DNA of 31,736 nucleotides from B1 sp044370475. GTDB taxonomy: Bacteria; Bacteroidota; Bacteroidia; UKL13-3. Positions 1-8,347 of this stretch are shown here, in pieces (the stretch's first letter is position 1; the number at the start of each line of letters is the position of its first letter). The position numbers and the translations under genes are program-made. The notes beneath the pieces are model-generated. The model saw nothing but the letters and a program-made list of their open reading frames with translations. It was not told where the DNA came from and did not search any database. The stretch is taken from NCBI GenBank assembly GCA_044370475.1, contig JBILVK010000026.1:1-31736 (forward strand), given 5' to 3'.

Positions 1-1489
1 CTCCATTTTCTATGGTTATGGGTAATACTTCAATGCCATTTGTAATGTCTGAGTAAGTGCAAAGAAACTGGTTATTTCCAAGGTAAGCCAAGCTGCCAAT
101 ATTGTTTGGGTGGTGTTCAAAATACATGTTTAGTTTGCCTTTCTCTAACTTCATATCCATTTTGCCATAGACAGAGTTTTTGTATGACCCAACAAATTTT
201 GCAAGGGCAATAGGGGTAGGGGTGTTTTTTGAGGCCAATGTAATTAAGCTATCCAAATCCTTCTTTTCTGCGGCATTGCCTGGCGCCGAGCGATTAAAAT
301 AGATCTCACTCATATTTCTGTAAGGCACATTTAAATAAGCTTCTATTATTTGTTTTACCAATGCATCGTACAAGGAGTTGGCATCCGAATTGGTATAAAC
401 AATTACACCTAAATTGGCTTCTGGTATAAACTCAGTTTTGGTTACAAATCCGTTTGCACCGCCACTGTGTTCCCATACGCGCTTGCCTTGGTAATCGTAA
501 CTATTCCAACCTAAACCATAGTTGGCAAAATGCTTGGTAGGGAATAAGCGTGAATTAAAATCATTGCTCACCATTTGCGATTTGCGGGTTTCTAGCAATA
601 CTTTATATGGCACCACTTGCTTGCCATTATACTTGCCACTATCCAATTGCATCAACAACCATTTGGCCATATCTGCCACACAAGAGTTGATACTAGCCGA
701 TGGTCCCATGTTTTCAATGTTTGTTAAGGTCATCACCTTTAAGCCACCCTTATAAATGGTATGTGGCTTGCAGGCATTGGCATCATTCAACATCATTTGA
801 TAACTGGTGTTGGTATGGGTCATGCCCAATGGCGAAAAGAAGTTTTTTTCTAAGTATTCGTCCCAAGAAACATTGGCCACAATAGGTATAATTTCGCCAG
901 CTGTAATATAGCCAGCATTGCAGTAACCATACTTATACCTAAACTGATTCACAGGTTTGGTTCGAGCCATACCTTCTATTATTTCTTTTCTGCTAAGCGT
1001 GCTACCCCAATTCAAAAAATCGCCTTGAAAGGTACCTAAGCCAATTCTATGAGTAAGCAAATCTCTAACGGTACACAATTCAGTTGAGGTTGGTTCATAC
1101 AGCTTAAACCAAGGCATGTATTTGGTAACTTTGGCATCTAAAGATAGCTTCTTTTCATAGTCTAACAAAGCAATGGCAGTTCCTGTGAAAGCCTTACTAT
1201 TACTGGCAATTTGAAATTGGGTAAATTCATTTACCGCATTGTTTTCAGCAGTTACCGCATCTTTTCCTTTACTTGGAGCAAATGCATTTTTAACGCCATA
1301 GCCTTTGGTAACAACCACTTTTCCATCTTTAACAATAGCAATTGCCAGCCCTGGTACTTGCCATCTTTGCATTTCTCTTTTTACGTATTGATCCAAAGAA
1401 TCGCTAACAAATGCGGGTTGCGCGGAGGCGCTTAACCCTGTAATTAGGGCAAATAGGAGGGTGTAAATTAATTTTTTTAAGGTGTTCAT
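1..1489 (-). CDS. Serine hydrolase of the beta-lactamase / penicillin-binding-protein family, C-terminus cut by window edge
   Basis: Reading leftwards from an ATG at 1489, the frame stays open for 496 codons to the window edge, so the stop is not seen. A Sec signal peptide (hydrophobic residues 7-19, likely cut after ASA, about residue 23) predicts export to the periplasm or outer surface. The three motifs of class C beta-lactamases and esterases are present: S96-N-S-K99 (nucleophile and general base, in the context QIASNSKAFTG), a Tyr-Cys-Asn in YGYCNAGY, and an HSGG near the end of the catalytic domain. The last 100 or so residues (FVGSYKNSVYGKMDMKLEKG) look like the DUF3471-type domain often fused to this family. 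The family includes D-aminopeptidases, esterases and beta-lactamases. The substrate cannot be told from sequence and antibiotic resistance should not be assumed. The next gene upstream is on the same strand, but 245 nt of repeats separate them, so it is probably transcribed alone. Confidence 0.9.
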   Translation of the reverse strand, partial: MNTLKKLIYTLLFALITGLSASAQPAFVSDSLDQYVKREMQRWQVPGLAIAIVKDGKVVVTKGYGVKNAFAPSKGKDAVTAENNAVNEFTQFQIASNSKAFTGTAIALLDYEKKLSLDAKVTKYMPWFKLYEPTSTELCTVRDLLTHRIGLGTFQGDFLNWGSTLSRKEIIEGMARTKPVNQFRYKYGYCNAGYITAGEIIPIVANVSWDEYLEKNFFSPLGMTHTNTSYQMMLNDANACKPHTIYKGGLKVMTLTNIENMGPSASINSCVADMAKWLLMQLDSGKYNGKQVVPYKVLLETRKSQMVSNDFNSRLFPTKHFANYGLGWNSYDYQGKRVWEHSGGANGFVTKTEFIPEANLGVIVYTNSDANSLYDALVKQIIEAYLNVPYRNMSEIYFNRSAPGNAAEKKDLDSLITLASKNTPTPIALAKFVGSYKNSVYGKMDMKLEKGKLNMYFEHHPNNIGSLAYLGNNQFLCTYSDITNGIEVLPITIENG

Positions 1490-1508
1490 CAATAGAAAGA
1501 TTTGGCGT

Positions 1509-1516
1509 GCAAGGTA
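1509..1516 (-). promoter_or_regulatory. Possible -7 element of the serine hydrolase gene
   Basis: On the minus strand the box TACCTTGC lies about 19 nt before the ATG. It resembles the Bacteroidota -7 consensus TAnnTTTG with one T missing. The same TACCTTGC occurs 21 nt before the transporter gene that starts at 16222. No clear -33 TTG is present in either case, so this rests mainly on position and recurrence. Confidence 0.3.
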
Positions 1517-1542
1517 AATTTTTAATTCAGAATTCTGAAGCG

Positions 1543-1700
1543 GCATTTGTGGATATTGGAGGACAAGTCGCGACTTGTCCGTACATTATTATTATGCCCG
1601 GAAAATTGGTGGTATAATATTTTGTTCACCCGGCAGCATTTGTGGTTGCTGGAGGACAAGTCGCGACTTGTCCATACATATCGATTTTACCCGGGAAATT
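1543..1700. repeat. Two direct copies of a REP-like palindromic repeat
   Basis: Two units with a period of 93 nt begin GCATTTGTGG and contain the same perfect 20-nt palindrome GGACAAGTCGCGACTTGTCC (1561-1580 and 1654-1673). The first 44 nt of the units (1543-1586, 1636-1679) differ at four positions. A second conserved block, CCCGG(A/G)AAATT, follows 17 nt after each palindrome (1597, 1690). The array sits downstream of the secreted-protein gene and upstream of the serine hydrolase gene. Each palindrome would form a strong 10-bp hairpin in RNA, so it may also act as a terminator or mRNA stabiliser. The layout resembles REP/BIME elements mobilised by TnpA-REP (RAYT) transposases, but no such gene lies in the window. 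Confidence 0.8.
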
Positions 1701-1734
1701 AATAATCTTACAATCTCCACATCTTCCCTTCTCA

Positions 1735-2931
1735 CTATCTTCTTCTTCCTCCTCCTCCAGAAGGTCTGCTTTGTGGCTGACTAGGACGGCTACTTGGTGC
1801 TGGTTGATAAGAAGGTTTATTAGCAGGTTTGGCTGATGGGGTTGCGCCGCTGTTTGGTCTAGTTGAAGGTGAATTTCCTCCGCCAGATGGCCTTGTAGAT
1901 GGGGTGTTTCCACCACCAGATGGTCTGGTTGATGGTTGTGTGGATGGGGTATTTCCTCCGCCAGATGGTCTGCTAGATGGAGTGTTGCCATTATTTGATG
2001 GTCTGGTTGATGGTTGGGTAGCGGGCTTGTTATTGCCATTTGAAGGCCTATTGCCTGGTTGATTAGAAGGCCTGTTATAATTGCCGTTGTTGTTATTGAT
2101 GATAACTGTATTTGAGGTATGCCTGCTATTGTTATAGTAGTTGTTGTGGTGACTTATATTGTTATAATTATTGCAATGGTGGTAATTGTTATAATGGTAA
2201 GGATGGTAACCAACATAAATTGCAAAGCCAACGGGTGGATAGGGTCTATAATATGGAGGGTAATAGCCATAGCCATAGGGCGAATAATAAGGAACATATA
2301 CAGGGGCAAACAAAAATGCCCACATAGGCCAAACTACTGGTGTTGCATAGTAGGCAGGTGGTGCAGTTGTATTAGTTGTAGTGTTGGTGGTATTGTTATT
2401 GGTAGTATAGTAATTATTGACTACGGTTGTTCCATCTGCATTTTTAGTAGTTTCGGTTGAGGTTGGTTTATAGCCAGGATTTGGTGTACCACTTGTTTTG
2501 GCAGCTTCTGGCACTGGCTCCAAAATATAATCTTTGCCATATAGTTCTTTGTCGCCAATAATTTGAACAGTAACATCACCCTTTTCATTTTTATCAACCA
2601 TGATAACCGCCACATCTTGTATTTCTTTTGCATTAATTACCGCTTGTAAGGCAATAGCATGGGAGTTGCCTTCCACATTGTCTACAACCTTTATGTAATC
2701 AATAGAATCGTTGGTATTTAAATCTAGGTTGTTGATTTTATTTTCTTCCTTGTTGATTTCTTTTTCAAATTCCTCCAGTGTTTTGCATTGTTGAAATTTT
2801 TCGAGCACCAAGGCTAAATTGAAATTGTCGCCAGGTAATCCAAGTTCTTTGTTGTCGGATGTTTGCGCTAGGGAAACCTGAATGGTGCCCAAAATCATTG
2901 AAATTGCTAGAGTAAAAAGTACCTTTTTCAT
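1735..2931 (-). CDS. Secreted Asn/Tyr/Pro-rich protein with C-terminal Pro-Ser-Thr-Arg-Gly repeats, function unknown
   Basis: The protein has 398 residues. A clear Sec signal peptide ends at about residue 22 (LAQ). Residues 25-145 form a compact, conserved-looking region (LGLPGDNFNLALVLEKFQQC, then NNLDLNTNDSIDYIKVVD) that I recognise as an uncharacterised domain common in exported Bacteroidota proteins. After it come Asn/Thr stretches, a Tyr/Pro/Gly-rich segment with one hydrophobic stretch (VVWPMWAFLFAPVYVPYY, about residue 200), a His/Asn/Tyr-rich patch (about 245-280), and a disordered tail (about 290-398) built on PSTRPSGGGN-like units, ending GGGGRRR. The tail resembles a surface or wall-associated linker. 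No catalytic motif is visible. It is likely monocistronic, with the REP-like repeats directly after its stop. Confidence 0.85.
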   Translation of the reverse strand: MKKVLFTLAISMILGTIQVSLAQTSDNKELGLPGDNFNLALVLEKFQQCKTLEEFEKEINKEENKINNLDLNTNDSIDYIKVVDNVEGNSHAIALQAVINAKEIQDVAVIMVDKNEKGDVTVQIIGDKELYGKDYILEPVPEAAKTSGTPNPGYKPTSTETTKNADGTTVVNNYYTTNNNTTNTTTNTTAPPAYYATPVVWPMWAFLFAPVYVPYYSPYGYGYYPPYYRPYPPVGFAIYVGYHPYHYNNYHHCNNYNNISHHNNYYNNSRHTSNTVIINNNNGNYNRPSNQPGNRPSNGNNKPATQPSTRPSNNGNTPSSRPSGGGNTPSTQPSTRPSGGGNTPSTRPSGGGNSPSTRPNSGATPSAKPANKPSYQPAPSSRPSQPQSRPSGGGGRRR

Positions 2932-3420
2932 TTGTTTATATTAAAATTCTATAATGATGAGTAACGGGCTGATAAACGGACCCTATTGAGAGTTTAGCCT
3001 GAATTATGATTATTTGAGTGATTTGATGTTTAGTTGTTATCATAATAGAATAAAATCACCCAAAATGGGACGATACTAGTTTCCACTTTTTTTATTTTTC
3101 TGCATCTATTAGTAATCAGCAACATAACCATTTTAAAAACACTTAGACACAAAATTGCATTTAAATATCGGATAATTAAAAATTTATATAGTGTTTCAAT
3201 GACTAAATTTATAATTCAATGTCGTTTACCTTGTTGAAATGAAAATCAAAAAGACATAAAAAAACTTAAGTAAACAAAATTAATTTATAATTTGCAATTA
3301 CAAACTAAACAATATATATTGCAAGTCATAGTAAATATGGTATAAGTAGCACAAAAATGACTGCAAATAGCTTTTTTTGGTTTTCGGTTATGAATAATTA
3401 TACAAGTACTATTAATAAAA
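2932..3420. other. 489-nt AT-rich divergent intergenic region
   Basis: This region lies between the divergent secreted-protein gene (minus) and the giant kinase gene (plus). I find no convincing ORF, tRNA or known riboswitch. It holds a minus-strand promoter candidate (3275-3304) and an inverted repeat TTGCAAT/ATTGCAA (3292-3298 and 3318-3324) that overlaps it and could be an operator. For the plus-strand kinase, only a weak -7-like TAGCTTTT at 3368-3375 is seen. Confidence 0.5.
3275..3304 (-). promoter_or_regulatory. Candidate Bacteroidota promoter, minus strand, with a leader of about 340 nt
   Basis: Read on the minus strand, TTTG (3304-3301) is followed after 18 nt by TAATTTTG (3282-3275), which matches TTTG-N18..21-TAnnTTTG. 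Initiation would be near 3269, about 340 nt before the secreted-protein ATG at 2931. This implies either a long 5' leader or a separate small RNA. The DNA is very AT-rich, so a chance match is possible. Confidence 0.35.
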
Positions 3421-6400
3421 ATGGAGCAAATAAATAAAACCAACGAAGAATTACAAAAAGAATTGCAAGCATTACAACAAGAATTCACATTGTTTAAAAA
3501 ACTTCATGAAAATGATGCGACTGTATCTAAAACAAATGACTTTCCAATTGAAGGCTTGTATAAAGCCATTGATCAAAGCCCAATACTTACTTTTATAGTT
3601 AATTTAAATGGAAATATTGAATATATAAATCCAAAAGTTGTTGAGTTAACTGGCTACAGCAGTGAAGAGTTGCTAGGCAAAAAAATGAGTATTTTTAAAT
3701 CGGGTAAAACTACTAACGAAGAATATAAAACAATATACAAAACACTTAAAGAAGTAGGTTTTTGGAAGGGTGAATTTATAAATAAAAAGAAAAATGGAGA
3801 TTTGTATTTTATTCAAAATAACATTTCAACAATCAAAGATTCAAATGGTAATATTACACATTATTTAGCTATTCAAGAAGACATTAATGAAAGAAAAAGT
3901 TTAGAAAAAAAAATAAACGATATAAATAAAGACCTTGAAAAGTCAGTAATTGAAATAACTGAAAAGCTATACGAAAACAACGTATTTATAGGCAAAATAG
4001 CCAATAACGTACCTGGAGTAATTTTTCAATACAAATTACGACCCGATGGTACCAGTTGTTTTCCTTATAGTAGCATTGGAATTAAAGATATTTACAGGGT
4101 AAATCCTGAAGATTTAATAACTGATGCCAGTAGCGTGTTTTCAGCCATTCACCCCGATGATTTTAATGGAGTTGTTGAATCTATTAGAATTTCGGCAAAA
4201 ACGCTTACTTTATGGAATTACAAATACAGAGTTAAGTTTGACGATGGAACTATAAACTGGTTACATGGCAATTCAATGCCACAAATGGAAGCCGATGGTT
4301 CTTTTTTATGGCATGGATATATTAAAAATATTACTGAATCTAAAAAAATAGAAGAAGAATTGGTTTGGAACCAATCGTTATTGAAACTAATGGCTAATTC
4401 ATCGCCATTGGGTTTTTTGGTGGTTGATAACAGAAATGATGAAATTCTATATTCTAATAATCGTTTTTGTGAAATTTGGGGCATTGAACATTTAGCCGAA
4501 AAAATAAAAAAAGGCGAGCTAAAAAACAATGATATTATTCCCGATTGTTTGCCTGTTTTGGTTGATATTCCTGCATTTGCCGAAAGTTGCAAACCAATGC
4601 AAGATGAAAATAATAGAAGAGTAATTACCGATGAAATTGCATTTACCAATAACAGAACCATTCAACGTTTTTCAACTCAAATAAGAGGCGAAAATGATGA
4701 GTATTTTGGTAGGTTTTACATTTTTGAAGACATTACTGAACAAAAAAGAATGGTGAATGAATTAGCCATGGAAAGAACCAGGCTAGCCGAAATTATTAAA
4801 GGAACAAACGTAGGAACTTGGGAATGGAACATTCAAACTGGTGAAACAGTATTTAACGAACGTTGGGCTGAAATTATAGGTTATTCTTTAGCCGAATTAA
4901 GTCCAGTGAGTATAGAAACTTGGAGTAAATTTGTTCATCCTGATGATGCTGTTGAATCAGGAGAATTGCTTCAAAAACATTTTAATGGTGAAATAGAATA
5001 TTACACCTACGAAGCCAGAATGAAACACAAAAATGGACAATGGCTTTGGGTGTTAGATGTGGGTAAAGTGCATACTTGGGACAAAGATGGAAAACCATTG
5101 CACATGTCGGGAACTCATTTAGACATAACGGAAAACAAACGCATTTTAGAAGATTTAAAAGAAAGTCAAGAAACACACCGAGCGCTAAATGAAGCTGCTT
5201 TCGATTCCATCTTTTTTTCGGAAAAAGGAATTTGTATTCAGCAAAATGAAACTGGTAGAAAAGTATTTGGTTATACCGATGAAGAAGCTTTAGGCAGGTA
5301 TGGAACTGAATGGATTGTTCCAGAAGACAGAGACTTAGTAATGCAAAACATGCTTACTGGCTACCAAGAACCGTATGAAGTAACTGCACTTAAAAAAGAT
5401 GGTACTACTTTTCCTTGCATACTCAGTGGGAAAATGATGGAATTCAAAGGTAGGAATGTAAGGGTAACTTCTTTAAGAGATATTTCTGTTCAGAAACAAG
5501 CAGAACAAGCCTTATTAGAAAGCCAAGTTCAGTTTGCCAAATTTATGGATTATTTGCCAGCGTTGGTTTTTATAAAGGATAGTGAAAGCAAAATGATTTA
5601 TGGCAATAATGCCATGGACAAAGCTTTAGGTGCTAGCACATGGGTTAACAAATCGTTGTTTGAACTATTTGATAGAGAAACCGCTGAAAGAATAATAGCC
5701 GATGATAAAATAACAAGAGAGCAGGATTATATAATATTAGAAGAAAGTTTCCAAAATTTAGACGGTAAAGTACATGATTACGAAACTCAAAAATTTACCA
5801 TACCTATTCCAGGCAAAGAGCCATTAATTGGTGGAATATCATTAGACATAACTGAAAGAAAACAAGCAGAGGAAAAGTTTTCAACCGCATTTCAGTCAAA
5901 TGCAATGCTGATGGTGATTACCAATTTAAGCACTGGAAAATTTGTTGATATCAATCAAAAGGCGCTAGAAGTTACAGGCTTTACCAGAGAACAAGTTATT
6001 GGTAAATCATCGATTGAGCTTGGAATTTTTACTGATTTGTTAAATAGAGAGGAGATTTTTGAACTATTAAAAGCTCAAGATGAACAAACATTATTTCACA
6101 AAGAAATAACCTTTGAATCAAAGTTGAATGGTTTGATGACTTGTTTGTTAGCAGCAAAAAAAATCAATTTAGGAAATGAAATGTGCTTGTTAATTTCAAT
6201 GATTGATATTACCGAAAGAAAGAAAACAGAAGCAGCATTATACGAAAGTGAGGAAAAATTAAGAACTATCATTGAAACTTCGCCCGATGGAGTTGTGATT
6301 GCATCGCTAGATGGTAAAATTCAATTTATTACCCAAACTACTGCAATAATGTTTGGATATGACAATATAGCATATTTTAAAGATAGAAGTATTTTTGAAT

Positions 6401-8343
6401 TTATTGATAATAGTTCGTACGAAAAAGCAAATTATTTTATCAATGAGCTAATGGGAGGAAAAATATCTGGCATTTCAGAATACTTATTAATAAGTAAAAA
6501 TGGTAGCACATTTAATGGTGAAGTAAGTGCAAATATTTTAAAAGATAAAGATAATAATTCTACAGGAATTTTATTTGTTTTACGTGATATAAGTGAACGA
6601 ATAAAAAACGAAAAAGAACTAGCCGAAAGTGCGTTTAGAATGAAATTAGCTACTCAATCGGGTGGTGTTGGAATTTTTGATTATGATTTAGTAAATGGTG
6701 TGTTGGTTTATGATGAACAAATGTATAAACTTCATGGTTTGAATAAGGATGAAGTAAAAATGACTTACAGTTTATGGGAAAGTTTGGTTCATCCTAACGA
6801 TTTGGAAATGGTAATTGATCAAACCAATAAAGCAATAGAAGCAAATAGCAATTTGAATACTGTTTTTAGAGTGGTTTGGCCAGATGGATCTGTGAGGTAT
6901 TTAAATTCAAAAGCAATTATTGAATACAATGAACACGGAAAACCCATTCACATGCTAGGAACTAACAGAGATATTACCGATCAAATATTAGCCGAAGCCG
7001 AAACCAATAAAGCACGTAAAGCAGCCGAAGAAGCAAATATTGCAAAAAGTGAGTTTCTATCGCGTATGAGCCACGAGTTAAGAACGCCTTTGAACTCTAT
7101 ATTGGGTTTTGCCCAATTAATGGAAATGGGCGAAATGACTGCTAAACAAAAAAATGGTGTTGAACATATTTTAGGCAGTGGTAAACACTTATTAGGTTTA
7201 ATAAACGAAGTGCTCGACCTTTCGAAAATTGAAGCTGGGCATGTTATAAATAAAGTAGAAAATGTAAATATTTTAGAAACCATTTATGTAGTTGTCGATG
7301 CTTTGAAGCCAGCTATTTTAGAACGGAATATAAAAACAGAAATTATTCAGCCAATAGTAATTCCTGCCACCATCAAATCGGACAAGAAGTTAATTACCCA
7401 AGTATTGTTTAACTTGTTAAACAATGCCATAAAATACAATAATACAGATGGAATAATTAAAATTGAAACTGAAATTATTGGTAATAATACTAATGAAGCT
7501 AAAAAAATAAAAGTTTCAATTACCGATACTGGAAAAGGAATAGCTGCCGAAAATTTACAAAAATTATTCAATCCTTTTGAAAGAATAAATGCAGCAGAAT
7601 CAGCAATAGAAGGAACAGGTTTAGGGCTATCGGTAGTTAAAAAATTGGTAGCCGTTTTAGGTGGAAATGTAGGAGTAGAAAGTGAAGTAGGTGTGGGTAG
7701 CACTTTTTGGATAACATTACCCTTTCAAATGAATGATGAGCTTCAAAAAGGAATAATTGATAATCAAAATGAACAAATTTCTGAAATGAAAAGTGAATTG
7801 AATGCATACGAAATAGATAAAATTAGCAGGGCCAATGAGTTGAAAATAGCTAACCTAGAATTAGATTACCAACAACACGAAAAAGCTGATAGAGCTTCGG
7901 AGTTGATAATATTGAAAAAAGAGTACAGCGATACCCAATTAGAAAATGAAATAAAAAACAAAAAGGGTGTTGTTTTATATATAGAAGACAATAAAGATAA
8001 TATAGAATTGATTAAACAAGTAATTGTTTTAAAACGACCCAATATTGAAATAATTTGCAGTTTAAAAGGCAAAGAAACGTTAGAATTAGCAATAAAACAT
8101 CAGCCCGATTTGATTTTATTGGACCTAAATTTACCCGATATGCATGGAAGCGAAATAATTTTAAATTTACAAGCAAACAAAAGCACTCAAAATGTTCCAG
8201 TGGTTATTATAAGTGCCGATGCCACCAATTTACAAATAGAAAAAAATATGAATTTAGGTGCTAAAAAATATTTAACCAAACCATTAGATTTAGCAGTACT
8301 TATAGCAACAATTGATGAATGGATAGGTAAAAAAACTAATTAG
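3421..8343 (+). CDS. Giant hybrid sensor histidine kinase with about nine PAS domains and a C-terminal receiver
   Basis: The protein has 1640 residues, with no signal peptide or transmembrane helix, so it is a cytosolic sensor. A short coiled coil (1-35) is followed by about nine PAS domains, near 45-160, 190-310, 318-445, 455-575, 580-695, 700-815, 820-940, 942-1065 and 1068-1185. Most end in the DITE(R/N)K-type motif that links PAS to helical connectors, and several are PAS_3-like (HPDD followed by W). HisKA has MSHELRTP with phospho-acceptor His1218. The HATPase has an N-box near 1331-1336, DTGKG near 1369 and GTGLGLS from 1398. A coiled linker follows, then a receiver domain with Asp1568 (LLDLNLPDMHG) and Lys in LTKPLDL. 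Phosphate should pass from His1218 to Asp1568. No HPt or DNA-binding domain is present. The next gene starts 4 nt after the stop, so the two are co-transcribed. Ligands are unknown. Multiple PAS domains often imply redox, gas or flavin sensing, but none can be assigned here. Confidence 0.93.
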   Translation: MEQINKTNEELQKELQALQQEFTLFKKLHENDATVSKTNDFPIEGLYKAIDQSPILTFIVNLNGNIEYINPKVVELTGYSSEELLGKKMSIFKSGKTTNEEYKTIYKTLKEVGFWKGEFINKKKNGDLYFIQNNISTIKDSNGNITHYLAIQEDINERKSLEKKINDINKDLEKSVIEITEKLYENNVFIGKIANNVPGVIFQYKLRPDGTSCFPYSSIGIKDIYRVNPEDLITDASSVFSAIHPDDFNGVVESIRISAKTLTLWNYKYRVKFDDGTINWLHGNSMPQMEADGSFLWHGYIKNITESKKIEEELVWNQSLLKLMANSSPLGFLVVDNRNDEILYSNNRFCEIWGIEHLAEKIKKGELKNNDIIPDCLPVLVDIPAFAESCKPMQDENNRRVITDEIAFTNNRTIQRFSTQIRGENDEYFGRFYIFEDITEQKRMVNELAMERTRLAEIIKGTNVGTWEWNIQTGETVFNERWAEIIGYSLAELSPVSIETWSKFVHPDDAVESGELLQKHFNGEIEYYTYEARMKHKNGQWLWVLDVGKVHTWDKDGKPLHMSGTHLDITENKRILEDLKESQETHRALNEAAFDSIFFSEKGICIQQNETGRKVFGYTDEEALGRYGTEWIVPEDRDLVMQNMLTGYQEPYEVTALKKDGTTFPCILSGKMMEFKGRNVRVTSLRDISVQKQAEQALLESQVQFAKFMDYLPALVFIKDSESKMIYGNNAMDKALGASTWVNKSLFELFDRETAERIIADDKITREQDYIILEESFQNLDGKVHDYETQKFTIPIPGKEPLIGGISLDITERKQAEEKFSTAFQSNAMLMVITNLSTGKFVDINQKALEVTGFTREQVIGKSSIELGIFTDLLNREEIFELLKAQDEQTLFHKEITFESKLNGLMTCLLAAKKINLGNEMCLLISMIDITERKKTEAALYESEEKLRTIIETSPDGVVIASLDGKIQFITQTTAIMFGYDNIAYFKDRSIFEFIDNSSYEKANYFINELMGGKISGISEYLLISKNGSTFNGEVSANILKDKDNNSTGILFVLRDISERIKNEKELAESAFRMKLATQSGGVGIFDYDLVNGVLVYDEQMYKLHGLNKDEVKMTYSLWESLVHPNDLEMVIDQTNKAIEANSNLNTVFRVVWPDGSVRYLNSKAIIEYNEHGKPIHMLGTNRDITDQILAEAETNKARKAAEEANIAKSEFLSRMSHELRTPLNSILGFAQLMEMGEMTAKQKNGVEHILGSGKHLLGLINEVLDLSKIEAGHVINKVENVNILETIYVVVDALKPAILERNIKTEIIQPIVIPATIKSDKKLITQVLFNLLNNAIKYNNTDGIIKIETEIIGNNTNEAKKIKVSITDTGKGIAAENLQKLFNPFERINAAESAIEGTGLGLSVVKKLVAVLGGNVGVESEVGVGSTFWITLPFQMNDELQKGIIDNQNEQISEMKSELNAYEIDKISRANELKIANLELDYQQHEKADRASELIILKKEYSDTQLENEIKNKKGVVLYIEDNKDNIELIKQVIVLKRPNIEIICSLKGKETLELAIKHQPDLILLDLNLPDMHGSEIILNLQANKSTQNVPVVIISADATNLQIEKNMNLGAKKYLTKPLDLAVLIATIDEWIGKKTN

Positions 8344-8347
8344 GATT

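Noticed and set aside
1626..2062. Overlapping open frames opposite and alongside the secreted-protein tail and the REP repeats
   Set aside because: They are by-products of repeat-rich, stop-poor DNA. Their compositions (His/Pro/Gln-rich, or Asp-Gly-Val repeats) mirror the real frame and have no start context.
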